This document shows, one piece after another, positions 7,701 to 13,773 of a stretch of 13,773 nucleotides of DNA (the stretch's first letter is position 1; each line of letters opens with the position of its first letter). Source of the DNA: Bdellovibrionales bacterium (GTDB taxonomy: Bacteria > Bdellovibrionota > Bacteriovoracia > Bacteriovoracales > Bacteriovoracaceae); contig DAOVTR010000008.1 of the NCBI GenBank assembly GCA_030633015.1, positions 1-13,773 on the forward strand, read 5' to 3'. The position numbers and the translations under genes were made by a program. A model generated the notes under the pieces. It worked only from the letters and a program-made list of their open reading frames with translations. It searched no databases and was not told the origin of the DNA.

Positions 7701-8881
7701 CAAGTCTAGTTTCTTACAACGAAGACTTAGAGCAATCGGCAAAAAAACAATTAGATAGTTTACGAGAGGAAATGTCTGAATCAAAAAGCAATATTGAAAG
7801 ATATAATGCGAGAATTGATGTTTATGAACAAAACACAAGGCAGACCCTTCTTGAAACTGAAAGTGCAAAAAAAGAGTTAATGGAATATAAGAGTAAAGTT
7901 TCTCAAAGAGAGAGTTCTCTCAAACTATTAGAAGGATTGATGTCTACAAGGAAAAATGAAGCATCAATGATAAATAAGCGCTTGGAGGATATTGTACCTA
8001 CATCAAAGAAATTAGAATTAGATGAAAGTACCATGAAAAGTGAAATTGATGAAATTGAAAATGGATTGAATAGTTTGCTTGGGACTTATGAGAAACGACG
8101 AGAAGAGATTACAGTTAAGCAAAACAAGGTAGAGGTCTTGACTAAAAAGAACCTTGGAAAAATGACCAAGCTTCAAGGAATGGAAGATGAGCTTATTCAT
8201 TTAGACGGTCAAATTAATTTCTTTGAATCAGAATTTGATGTTCAGTCAAAAAGAGAATCCTTTTTAGAAAAACAGTTTTTTAAAATACAAGATGAATTGT
8301 CAGATAGACGAAATAGATTTTCAAAATTAGAAAAAATGTTAACAAGCAAGACAAGTTCAGGTGAGAAAATTAAACATAAGCTTAAGGTTTTCAGAGATAA
8401 ATTCAGTGAAATTGATAAGTTTATGACTGAGATTCAATTTGACCAAGGCAGCAGCGAAGTTGATAATAAAGTTGAATCTAGTTATTTGTCTGTGGTTGAA
8501 TCTTTAAATCTACAGTATAAAAATATTAGTTTTAATGTCGTTGATTTAAAATCTAAGAAAACGATAGTTTCAGAAGAGAAAACCATTAAGGAAATTATAA
8601 ATACCTTATTAGATTATACTGATAAAGTAGGGCATATTACTTTCGGAAGTGTTTCTAATACTCCATATATGCAATTTGAGTGCAAAGTTAAATCAGGTGG
8701 AAAATCACTTATCAATGACATTGAGTCAGCAATTAAAGTGGCCCAGGGATCGTCAATCTTTTATGATTCAAACATGAGTTATAATGATGAACTATTGTCA
8801 GGGCTTTTGGTTTTATACCCATTTGATGTTAGAAATAAAATTAAAGGAAAAAAGAAAAGCAGTAGTTATTTGGACGCTTAA
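4769..8881 (+). CDS. Giant cytoplasmic coiled-coil protein (1370 aa) with 91-residue repeats
   Basis: No family is recognised. The product has no signal peptide or membrane helix, so it should be cytoplasmic. About residues 80-1215 are almost uninterrupted heptad coiled coil rich in Lys, Glu, Asn and Ile. Residues 510-873 contain four tandem 91-residue repeats (13 heptads each), with a weaker fifth copy at 419-509. Each carries a conserved LLEAL...K..LD-type segment near repeat position 51-65 and a NNRELSSAINNLS-type end. The C-terminal 140 residues (from about 1228) are not coiled coil and have mixed hydrophobic strands and helices ending in a KKKSSSYLDA tail; this is probably a globular docking or assembly domain. 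AAGGGG lies 5 nt before ATG 4769. The gene follows the stator and ring-like genes on the same strand. Inferred role: a long rod, filament or tether acting with the envelope machine. SMC/Rad50 ATPases are excluded because there is no Walker A motif at the N-terminus. Confidence 0.85.
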   Translation: MKNDSVQNKLKQVNDLVDQKDFYDEKKKNDQLSHAERVVNIIDDDNKIYKSKLKREKLKNRFMGTLVNYKIGSKERAIKGNIQKLERINKNIELLNNEANERSTFLIDKEKSIDDQILRIGELKTDIVKIKKKIQSSVNDFNLKQKVYKKNRSDEQEIKDEIFNLRADYEKNLKELGTINKSLEWQSAFLREKTGEKQEIEDNIKNDKIQTLENQKKLDSTKNQIGDLSKQIEGRREEYLVVKDKFQEKAEKLLSIEKGLKEKNEYIEKLRDQELKTREKIQVVQDKIGTYQNEIINLDSETRELKFKIRDIEKETDRVGSKVNSLTSILSEKQYYKKSRQKQYGVVLSSHENLKTRYDKLEKDIVQNENEIADLDKLKEEINKKNRDYSLKMSQLQSDLLAMTDDIENKREDFEALFQEVQEKEAKTLELEIKVEEKNKISLKLEKRVEQESLINNEHTAKQTRLKEITNKRDDEIHRLEKRLVQLQSSNDKVEFENNELSLNISKLKEEMEEKESRIEGLEANIKTLEMDNKEKRKHLCILEKTVKEINQKNIESAKLLEALNISKSELDKAHQQAYGHKDILQVNSKKLIESLKQLTEERNQKESSIEVIEKDINRLESDNNDQEESLNVLRANVSDINLKNEMNVKTLEDLIENKNKLNQINLKLSEEKEKLDKNKKELTESIEQLIVQKEPVEKSISDLQNKRELLSVENERNQKKFKKLEHDVAEKIRNNIEYTGMLEQLKKQKVEIDESLNTLGQENIELEGNNRELSSAINNLSKDRSKKQTSIGITQKNIESTRSQIIIRKDSLSLLGSKLNDQNIQIKEMSVMLDQLNVDKTMLDQQTENIKNSLSLAEDKKDMLEINSNEKKEYKKEIKNKIIKLEGKQDKLEKDKQFLTDKIGAITSDTHLLEKECGENSLEVDRLENNAKELQNRYEDRVNHKNKIDIRLLDLQRKLEKSISERDNINSKLNKVTSLVSYNEDLEQSAKKQLDSLREEMSESKSNIERYNARIDVYEQNTRQTLLETESAKKELMEYKSKVSQRESSLKLLEGLMSTRKNEASMINKRLEDIVPTSKKLELDESTMKSEIDEIENGLNSLLGTYEKRREEITVKQNKVEVLTKKNLGKMTKLQGMEDELIHLDGQINFFESEFDVQSKRESFLEKQFFKIQDELSDRRNRFSKLEKMLTSKTSSGEKIKHKLKVFRDKFSEIDKFMTEIQFDQGSSEVDNKVESSYLSVVESLNLQYKNISFNVVDLKSKKTIVSEEKTIKEIINTLLDYTDKVGHITFGSVSNTPYMQFECKVKSGGKSLINDIESAIKVAQGSSIFYDSNMSYNDELLSGLLVLYPFDVRNKIKGKKKSSSYLDA
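6296..7387 (+). repeat. Four 273-bp diverged tandem repeats encoding 91-aa coiled-coil units
   Basis: The units are 6296-6568, 6569-6841, 6842-7114 and 7115-7387 (protein residues 510-600, 601-691, 692-782 and 783-873). They align without gaps. Repeat positions 51-60 read LLEALNISKS, TLEDLIENKN, MLEQLKKQKV and MLDQLNVDKT. The ends of the first three units read NSKKLIESLKQLT, NKKELTESIEQLI and NNRELSSAINNLS. A preceding segment, 6023-6295, ends NNELSLNISKLK and is probably a more diverged fifth unit. The copies are old, since DNA identity is low and only the heptad frame and a few positions are kept. Confidence 0.7.
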
Positions 8882-8883
8882 AA

Positions 8884-9300
8884 TTATTCCGATAAAGGAA
8901 TGTCGGGATTATTAGTTTCTATTTTTTCAATAAGCTTATCAATGACTTGTCTTTGGTTGCGATGAAAACGGTCGATTAAAAATTGAGCGCCAGCACCGTG
9001 AGAATCAATAATTGTATGATTGCTAATAAGCCTCGCTGTTAGTAAAAAATATTCTCCATCATATTCAAATTCAACATTAACAGGGATACCAGAGTCAAAT
9101 TTTTGTGGTGTTTCAAAAAAAACACCTGTTTTGGAGATGTTTACTATTTTTGATTTAAATGATTCTCCTGATCGATGTACAGTAATTTTGCAATCAATCA
9201 AAACAAAATATCTTGGACACTCATAATATTTATAAAAAAACTGAATTACTCTTTTTATTATGCGTTCTAAAAAAGTTGCTTTGTATGGTTTTACTTGCAC
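8884..9300 (-). CDS. PilZ-like domain protein, one RxxxR arginine missing
   Basis: The 138-residue product starts at GTG 9300-9298, with TAGGAAA 4 nt upstream. Residues 29-41 (PRYFVLIDCKITV) and the NISKTG motif at 54-59 (the PilZ D/NxSxxG motif), followed by beta strands and a GAGAQF strand near 102-107, give the PilZ fold that binds cyclic-di-GMP. Only one arginine of the RxxxR motif is present (Arg30; residue 26 is Tyr and 34 is Leu), so ligand binding may be weak or lost. A basic amphipathic helix (residues 8-24, TFLERIIKRVIQFFYKY) precedes the domain, and a helix (112-127) follows. The gene is convergent with the coiled-coil gene, with stop codons 2 bp apart. A link to the stator machine is plausible, because PilZ proteins brake flagellar and gliding motors elsewhere, but it is not shown here. 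Confidence 0.7.
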   Translation of the reverse strand: MQVKPYKATFLERIIKRVIQFFYKYYECPRYFVLIDCKITVHRSGESFKSKIVNISKTGVFFETPQKFDSGIPVNVEFEYDGEYFLLTARLISNHTIIDSHGAGAQFLIDRFHRNQRQVIDKLIEKIETNNPDIPLSE

Positions 9301-9329
9301 AAGTTTCCTAAGTTTTAAATCTATAACTT

Positions 9330-9357
9330 ATTTTACCATAAAAGCCTAGAAGGTAAA
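9330..9357 (-). promoter_or_regulatory. Candidate extended -10 promoter for the PilZ-like gene
   Basis: On the minus strand TTTACC (9357-9352) is followed by a 16-bp spacer and TAAAAT (9335-9330). A TGG immediately before the -10 hexamer makes an extended -10. Transcription would start near 9323, leaving a leader of about 20 nt that holds the TAGGAAA ribosome binding site of the GTG at 9300. Confidence 0.45.
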
Positions 9358-9363
9358 TAAAAA

Positions 9364-9441
9364 ATGATTATTAAGATGGGCGGAACTATTTATCATGGCA
9401 AAAGGAGGCAATATTTAATGTATAATATAGACGATGAGTAG
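9364..9441 (+). CDS. 25-codon ORF overlapping the transglycosylase start
   Basis: ATG 9364 has AGAAGG 10 nt upstream and opens a 25-residue ORF (MIIKMGGTIYHGKRRQYLMY, then NIDDE) that ends at TAG 9439-9441, overlapping ATG 9434 of the transglycosylase gene. Inside it, AAAGGAGG at 9401-9408 is 9 nt before a second in-frame ATG (9418), which would give a 7-residue peptide ending at the same stop. Neither ribosome binding site is correctly spaced for ATG 9434, and a TAG at 9428 rules out an earlier start for that gene. Termination and restart at the overlap would therefore supply its translation. The peptide has no recognised homologue and may matter only for being translated. Confidence 0.4.
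   Translation: MIIKMGGTIYHGKRRQYLMYNIDDE
9401..9408 (+). promoter_or_regulatory. Consensus Shine-Dalgarno set for ATG 9418
   Basis: AAAGGAGG is the best ribosome binding sequence in the window. It is 9 nt from ATG 9418 (mini-ORF frame) and 25 nt from ATG 9434 (transglycosylase). It therefore loads ribosomes on the mini-ORF, whose stop overlaps the transglycosylase start. Confidence 0.6.
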
Positions 9442-10906
9442 TGGTTTTTATAAATATATTATTTTTCTTGTCTTACTATCGGTTTGTTTTGGTGTCGTTG
9501 CTCAAACCCCACCTAAATTTGGGGTTGGTGATATTGTTGAAACAACAGGTAAGAGTCAAACCAATGGACGACATGGACCAGAGTATATTCAAGATGGTAA
9601 AAATATTGTTTGTAAAAACATGATTGGTGGATTAAGTGGAGTTATTTTAAAAAGTAGTGGTCCGTGGCAACTTGTTTTTTTTCCTGAAGGTGAGTGGGCC
9701 AAGGCGTGTCCACAAAAGGCCCTTTATGGTAACTCGTTTAAACGAGTGCAGGGATCAGCAGTATGGATTTACGGTAAAGGTTATTTAAATATACTCGAGC
9801 AGCAAGTTGTTAATGAAATTAAAAATAGTGACAATAAATTCAAGGGAGATAATGTTGATACTTTAGGATTTTGTAATGATGCCATTATTAATCCCGGTGC
9901 TTTTTTAACAGAGATAGAGCAGCTTAATAAAAAGCTTGATCTTGAAAATATGAAGCAAGTTGTGAATCAAGTAAATAATCCAGACTGTAGCCTCGATGGT
10001 CTGTCAGCCGAACAAATTACTGGATTGTTAAGCGAGGATGATTCTAGATTTTGTAGGCGATATAATATTCTTAATGCTGCAATAAAAACCAAAGGGAGTT
10101 GTTCATCATTTTATAAAAATTTGGCATGTAAGCAGTCGTCTTGGAAAACTAAAACCTTTGAAGGAAGGGTTAATTATATTAAAGAGTTTATAAAATCAAA
10201 TGAGAACTCATATCTACTTAAAGATAAAAAAAAGATCTCTCCAGCAGCAGCAATATGTATTGCAGGTCAAGAAACACAATACCTAGAGCCCGTAATTGTA
10301 TCATTTGGATCATGTCGAAAAAGGGGAACAGATACTGGGCTTGGACAACTGACAAAGTCGACCTTTAGGCACTACATAGAAGATGGAAAAATTACACCTA
10401 AAAATCTTAAGACTGATCCGTTTAATAAAGAGCCCTTTATAAGCAGTCCGTGGCTTTTATGGGAGGCGCTACCTAATAGTCCAGACTTGCAGCTTGAGCT
10501 TATGATGATTACAATTAAAGATAAATATAGACATGAAAAAAATTGGACCAATACGTTTAAAAGATACAACGGAAATCAAAATATTGTTACGCTAAAAATT
10601 GGCTGTTATGCAGATGGTAGTGTTAAAAGTGCTAAAAGAGTATCTAAAAATAATATAGCAAAGTATGGTTTAGAGCATGTTCGCCAGCTCCGTGGTCTTG
10701 CTCAAGTTTGCAATGAAGATGGGCCAAAATATGGTAAGGTTTTATACTCACAACTATATGAGCATAGAGTAAATTCTTGTTTTAAGTGTATGAGTAAAAA
10801 CGGCGTTTTGAGTAATAACGATGAAATTTCAAAGTGTTTAGGTAAAGTTGGATCTGGAAAAAAATATGTAGAGACGTTTTTAAGTGGCTGTAAGGCCAAT
10901 AAATGA
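9434..10906 (+). CDS. Secreted SH3-like plus SLT/lysozyme-fold lytic transglycosylase
   Basis: The 490-residue product has a Sec signal peptide (FLVLLSVCFGVVA, cut near residue 23). Residues 28-105 look like a bacterial SH3 domain (VGDIVETT, GGLSGVILKSSGPWQLVFF), which often binds the cell wall. About residues 268-380 carry the soluble lytic transglycosylase pattern: AAAICIAGQETQ with probable catalytic Glu280, then GLGQLT (302-307) and RYNG (377-380, the usual AYNAG position). The enzyme would cut the MurNAc-GlcNAc bond of peptidoglycan in the periplasm. Residues 106-265 are a Cys-containing helical linker, and the C-terminal 110 residues are also Cys-rich, suggesting disulfides. The start is ATG 9434, because an in-frame TAG at 9428 blocks upstream starts. 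The last codons overlap the next gene (ATGA). The substrate could be self or prey wall; the sequence does not say which. Confidence 0.75.
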   Translation: MSSGFYKYIIFLVLLSVCFGVVAQTPPKFGVGDIVETTGKSQTNGRHGPEYIQDGKNIVCKNMIGGLSGVILKSSGPWQLVFFPEGEWAKACPQKALYGNSFKRVQGSAVWIYGKGYLNILEQQVVNEIKNSDNKFKGDNVDTLGFCNDAIINPGAFLTEIEQLNKKLDLENMKQVVNQVNNPDCSLDGLSAEQITGLLSEDDSRFCRRYNILNAAIKTKGSCSSFYKNLACKQSSWKTKTFEGRVNYIKEFIKSNENSYLLKDKKKISPAAAICIAGQETQYLEPVIVSFGSCRKRGTDTGLGQLTKSTFRHYIEDGKITPKNLKTDPFNKEPFISSPWLLWEALPNSPDLQLELMMITIKDKYRHEKNWTNTFKRYNGNQNIVTLKIGCYADGSVKSAKRVSKNNIAKYGLEHVRQLRGLAQVCNEDGPKYGKVLYSQLYEHRVNSCFKCMSKNGVLSNNDEISKCLGKVGSGKKYVETFLSGCKANK

Positions 10907-11571
10907 AGGTGAAAATGACTGCTTTAGTTAAATTAATTTTAATTTTTACTATTAGTTTTTCTTTTTTTGTTCAGGCCGATAGCAGTATGAAAACTCTTAG
11001 AAAGCATAAAATTACTAATTATCCAGTTCCATTCGCTTCATCAAAACGAGAGAGCTCTAAATGGTCGGCATCTCTTCTAAGAAAAAATAATGAAGCTCTT
11101 ATTTTATTCTATTTTGATGAGAGTATAACTGATCCTGTTGTTTTTTCTGATGTAGATAGCAATGGGAAGAGTAACTCTGATTCACTTTGTCCTGATCTAT
11201 ATGCTGATTCAGTAAAGTCATCAGGTTGTAAAAAAGTCTCATTTAAAAATTATCATAAGGATCTACTAATTATTACTTCTCTTTCTGGCAAGAGTGAGTA
11301 TTTATATATTATTGACCCAACTCTTATTGGCAAAAATAGTAATAAATTACAAGGAACTGCTTTTTATAATTCACTAAAAAAATCAGTTCTTTTAAAAGTT
11401 GGTTCGGTTGGATCATCTCCTGAATATGAATTTAAAAAAGATAAAAATGGATTAGTTGAATCAATATCAGTGAATTATTTTAAACGCTCAGAGACGAGTG
11501 GAAATACCTCGGAAGCAGGTAATATCAGAGAATTGGCTACTACTGTTTGGTCTCCAAAACTTTTAAAATGA
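10903..11571 (+). CDS. Secreted protein of unknown function, coupled to the transglycosylase
   Basis: The 222-residue product has a signal peptide (LILIFTISFSFFVQA, cut near residue 25) and so is periplasmic or exported. I recognise no family. Features seen: two cysteines (96 and 109) that may pair, a DVDSNGKSNSD stretch (83-93) vaguely like a calcium loop but lacking the usual hydrophobic position, and beta-strand-like segments (EALILFYFD, DLLIITSL, SEYLYIID). The ATG at 10903 overlaps the transglycosylase TGA. An internal ATG at 10915 has AAGGTGA just ahead and may be the true start, four codons shorter with the signal peptide intact. The ATGA overlap implies a two-gene operon, and the product might be a partner or regulator of the wall enzyme (inference only). 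Confidence 0.75.
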   Translation: MKVKMTALVKLILIFTISFSFFVQADSSMKTLRKHKITNYPVPFASSKRESSKWSASLLRKNNEALILFYFDESITDPVVFSDVDSNGKSNSDSLCPDLYADSVKSSGCKKVSFKNYHKDLLIITSLSGKSEYLYIIDPTLIGKNSNKLQGTAFYNSLKKSVLLKVGSVGSSPEYEFKKDKNGLVESISVNYFKRSETSGNTSEAGNIRELATTVWSPKLLK

Positions 11572-11573
11572 AA

Positions 11574-11628
11574 AGATGTTAATTATTTTTTTCTATAATA
11601 AATTAATCAGTAAAAATAATAAACATCT
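11574..11628 (+). terminator. Imperfect 17-bp inverted repeat after the transglycosylase operon
   Basis: Arms 11574-11590 and 11612-11628 pair at 16 of 17 positions (mismatch 11581/11621) around a 21-nt loop, starting 2 bp after the stop of the upstream gene. The stem is AT-rich and no T-run follows the downstream arm, so it is a weak candidate for an intrinsic terminator or mRNA 3'-end stabiliser. The rest of 11629-11810 holds no supported gene. A perfect 10-bp palindrome, CAAGGCCTTG, lies at 11719-11728. Confidence 0.4.
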
Positions 11629-11810
11629 GATAATCCATTGTGAACGACAGTAGTTTTTAATGTCTTCTTGCCAATAATTAGAGGCAGATTCTAACAAAAT
11701 TATTAAAAATACTGTTTGCAAGGCCTTGAAATTAATTAAATTACTATTTTGTGAAACAATGAACAGGTTAATCATTTAGTATTTATATTAATTTCCGAAA
11801 TGTGGTACGT

Positions 11811-13773
11811 ATGGGTAAATTTATACTAATTTTTTTTATTATATTGAATTTATTTTTAATTCAAGGTTGTGATAATTTTGCTAAGGTTGATGTTACGTCA
11901 AAAGCAAATCCTGAATACCAATACCAAACCTTTGAAATTGATTCCCAAACAATTTTTTCACTTGATAGTAATTTAACTTTTAACACCTCTCCCTTAGGTA
12001 TTTATATTTCTGAAAGTGGAGGATTGGCCTACCCAGATAGTGGAGACGATTTAAGTTGGGTCTCAATGGAAGGAAATACCCTGCTTTTGCATTTAGATGG
12101 ACCAAGCGGTTTGATAGATCCTCTATTGCAGATAGATGATTTTTCACTTGAAGGCAATAATGGATCAGCGATTGATGGTGACAATACAATTAGTTATGCT
12201 ACTGGAAGAATTGATTCTGCAATTGATTTTGATGGGGTAGATGATCATATTCAAATATTAAATGATCCGAGTTTAGATATTTCAGGTACATCAATTACTC
12301 TTGCTGCTTGGGCATATATTCCCGACAGCGCTCCCAAAACAGTTGATGCTGCAATTATGTGCGAAGGTAGTGCTGCAAACTATGAACATTTTATGCTTGG
12401 GATTGATGATTCGGGTGTTTTTAACTTTCGTACCAATACAACAGGTGGGGCCAAAAGAATTGATGCCGGAACAATTGTTTTTGATAAATGGAATTTTATA
12501 GTTGGAACATATAACGGCAGTGAGATGAAACTATATGTAAATGGAGTTGAGGTCGATACACTTTCGCAAACAGGTAATCTGCTTGTTGACTCAACAGATC
12601 TTTATATTGGAAAAAGGTGTAATACCGATAACCGTTTTTTTACAGGTAAAATTGATGAAGTATCTATTTGGAATCGAACGTTGTCATCTACTGAAATAGA
12701 AGATATTTATGCAAACCAATTAATTGAAAGTGGAGAAATCTTATCACCTATCTATAATGCACAAAGTTTAGTTAAATGGACTGATATAAGTTGGGAGAGT
12801 GAAGCTCCATCTTTTAAGCCTTTGGTTAATAATCAGTTAGATGAAGTTGATTATAGCAGTGGAAATATATCAATGGTTGGAAACATTTTATTAATGCATT
12901 TTGATGAAAATAGTTGGGATGGGTCAACTGGCGAAGTAAAGGATAGTTCAGGTATTGATTGGCATGGAACAAGTGGTGGAGGAGCCCTAACGACTGATAC
13001 AGGTAAGTTTAAAGGTGCAGGCGAATTTGATGGATCATCTGATTATATAGAGCTTGATCACAACAGTAATTTTATGGTTGAAAATGGAACAATTTCAATG
13101 TGGTTTAAAATAAATTCCAAGAATTTAAATCAAGGTCTATTTTCAAAAGATCATGATGGATATGGAAATGGTGGTCATATTGGATTATGGGTAAACTCCA
13201 GCAACCAAATAACTCTTAGACTCCAATCAACAGATACTAGTTACACTTTAAATTCTGCAACAACAATCAATAGTGGCATATGGTATCATCTGGTTGCTGT
13301 ATTTGGAAACAGTCAGGGCATGAAAATTTATCTAGATGGATTGCAAGATATTAATACTCTAGCTTACACAGGGGCAACTGGTACGTCATCAGGAGGAGCG
13401 GGAAATGAAACCCCTGCGGTAATTGGTGCAAATATGGTAAATTCACATGAGGGATTAGTTGATAATTTAACATATTTTTTTAATGGAGCTATTGACGAGT
13501 TTTCTATTTGGAATCGAGATCTTTCGTCAGATGCAATATTAAATCTTTATAAAAGAGGTATTTTAAATATTAAGTTTCAAGTTCGATCGTGTGATAACTC
13601 TACATGTGATGGATTTGATTTTGTGGGCCCTGATGGAACAATTTCAACTTACTATAGTGAATTAAATAACAGTTCTATAAATCTACCTACTTTTGAAATT
13701 ACCAATGTTAGTTCGAATCAATATTTTCAATATCGATCAGTTTTGGAAAGTTTGGATTCAAGTTATTCACCTG
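11811..13773 (+). CDS. Large lipoprotein with two LamG-like (concanavalin-fold) domains, 3' end outside window
   Basis: The frame is open for 654 codons to the right edge with no stop. The N-terminus (LNLFLIQGC) is a lipoprotein signal, so Cys20 is lipidated. Asp follows at +2, which in enterobacteria favours inner-membrane retention, but that rule may not hold here. Two LamG/laminin-G-3-like domains lie at about residues 89-303 and 355-583. Each begins LLLHLDG or LLMHFDE, has a FDGVDDHIQI or FDGSSDYIEL strand, and ends DEVSIWNRTLSS or DEFSIWNRDLSS. The tail (FQVRSCDNSTC, GPDGT, YFQYRSVLES) looks like a further beta domain that continues past the edge. Such domains bind glycans or surface proteins. 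Likely role: adhesion or polysaccharide binding on the cell surface. ATG 11811 has no clear ribosome binding site; GTG 11802 in frame is an alternative. Confidence 0.85.
   Translation, partial: MGKFILIFFIILNLFLIQGCDNFAKVDVTSKANPEYQYQTFEIDSQTIFSLDSNLTFNTSPLGIYISESGGLAYPDSGDDLSWVSMEGNTLLLHLDGPSGLIDPLLQIDDFSLEGNNGSAIDGDNTISYATGRIDSAIDFDGVDDHIQILNDPSLDISGTSITLAAWAYIPDSAPKTVDAAIMCEGSAANYEHFMLGIDDSGVFNFRTNTTGGAKRIDAGTIVFDKWNFIVGTYNGSEMKLYVNGVEVDTLSQTGNLLVDSTDLYIGKRCNTDNRFFTGKIDEVSIWNRTLSSTEIEDIYANQLIESGEILSPIYNAQSLVKWTDISWESEAPSFKPLVNNQLDEVDYSSGNISMVGNILLMHFDENSWDGSTGEVKDSSGIDWHGTSGGGALTTDTGKFKGAGEFDGSSDYIELDHNSNFMVENGTISMWFKINSKNLNQGLFSKDHDGYGNGGHIGLWVNSSNQITLRLQSTDTSYTLNSATTINSGIWYHLVAVFGNSQGMKIYLDGLQDINTLAYTGATGTSSGGAGNETPAVIGANMVNSHEGLVDNLTYFFNGAIDEFSIWNRDLSSDAILNLYKRGILNIKFQVRSCDNSTCDGFDFVGPDGTISTYYSELNNSSINLPTFEITNVSSNQYFQYRSVLESLDSSYSP

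Noticed and set aside
507..8881. Zorya anti-phage system
   Set aside because: The MotA-like protein has no long coiled tail, and no ZorC/ZorD helicase or ZorE nuclease is present. Only the stator principle is shared.
4769..8881. SMC/Rad50-type ATPase
   Set aside because: There is no Walker A or ABC signature at either end and no hinge domain is apparent. It is coiled coil plus an unrelated C-terminal domain.
11593..11775. 60-codon minus-strand ORF in the intergenic region
   Set aside because: It has no ribosome binding site and low-complexity AT-rich composition, and it overlaps the inverted repeat. It is probably chance.
1..13773. CRISPR array, tRNA, rRNA, insertion sequence or attachment site
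   Set aside because: No spaced short direct repeats, RNA-gene motifs, transposase motifs or terminal inverted repeats were seen.

Overview
The window is AT-rich DNA from a Gram-negative bacterium with a dual-membrane envelope. It encodes two lipoproteins, a periplasmic lytic transglycosylase, a MotB-type peptidoglycan-binding protein and a PilZ protein. The low GC, the large secreted LamG lipoprotein and the style of the cell-surface genes suggest a Bdellovibrio/Bacteriovorax-type predator or relative. That placement is inference, because no rRNA or marker gene is present.

Layout. (1) Positions 1-246, minus strand: the 5' end of an acyl-CoA synthetase running off the left edge. (2) Positions 409-8881, plus strand: a five-gene block with tight junctions between most members. 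It holds a MotA-like stator protein with a disturbed 5' end, a MotB-like protein, a PEGA/TPR lipoprotein, a membrane-anchored protein that reads like FliF joined to FliG, and a 1370-residue cytoplasmic coiled-coil protein. (3) Positions 8884-9300, minus strand: a small PilZ-like gene, convergent with the coiled-coil gene and only 2 bp from it. (4) Positions 9364-11571, plus strand: a mini-ORF, a secreted SH3 plus SLT-type lytic transglycosylase, and an overlapping gene for a secreted protein of unknown function. (5) Positions 11811 to the right edge, plus strand: a large lipoprotein with two LamG-like domains, still open at the end.

The main point of interest is region 2. It has an ion-driven stator pair (MotA/MotB), a possible rotor or ring-like partner (FliF/FliG-like) and an outer lipoprotein, with a very long coiled-coil protein directly downstream. 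No flagellar filament, hook or export genes are visible. I read this as a candidate non-flagellar, stator-powered envelope machine, perhaps for motility, adhesion or cell-shape work. It would be analogous to the Agl/Glt gliding motors or to Zorya ZorAB, but it is built from different parts. The FliF/FliG assignment is made by eye and is the weakest link. The coiled-coil protein contains at least four 91-residue tandem repeats (13 heptads each), and this can be verified directly in the translation.

The MotA gene has a clear irregularity. The conserved MotA sequence continues in frame upstream of its first ATG, but a stop precedes it and TM1 is absent. A good ribosome binding site instead drives a 33-codon ORF in another frame that overlaps the MotA ATG.
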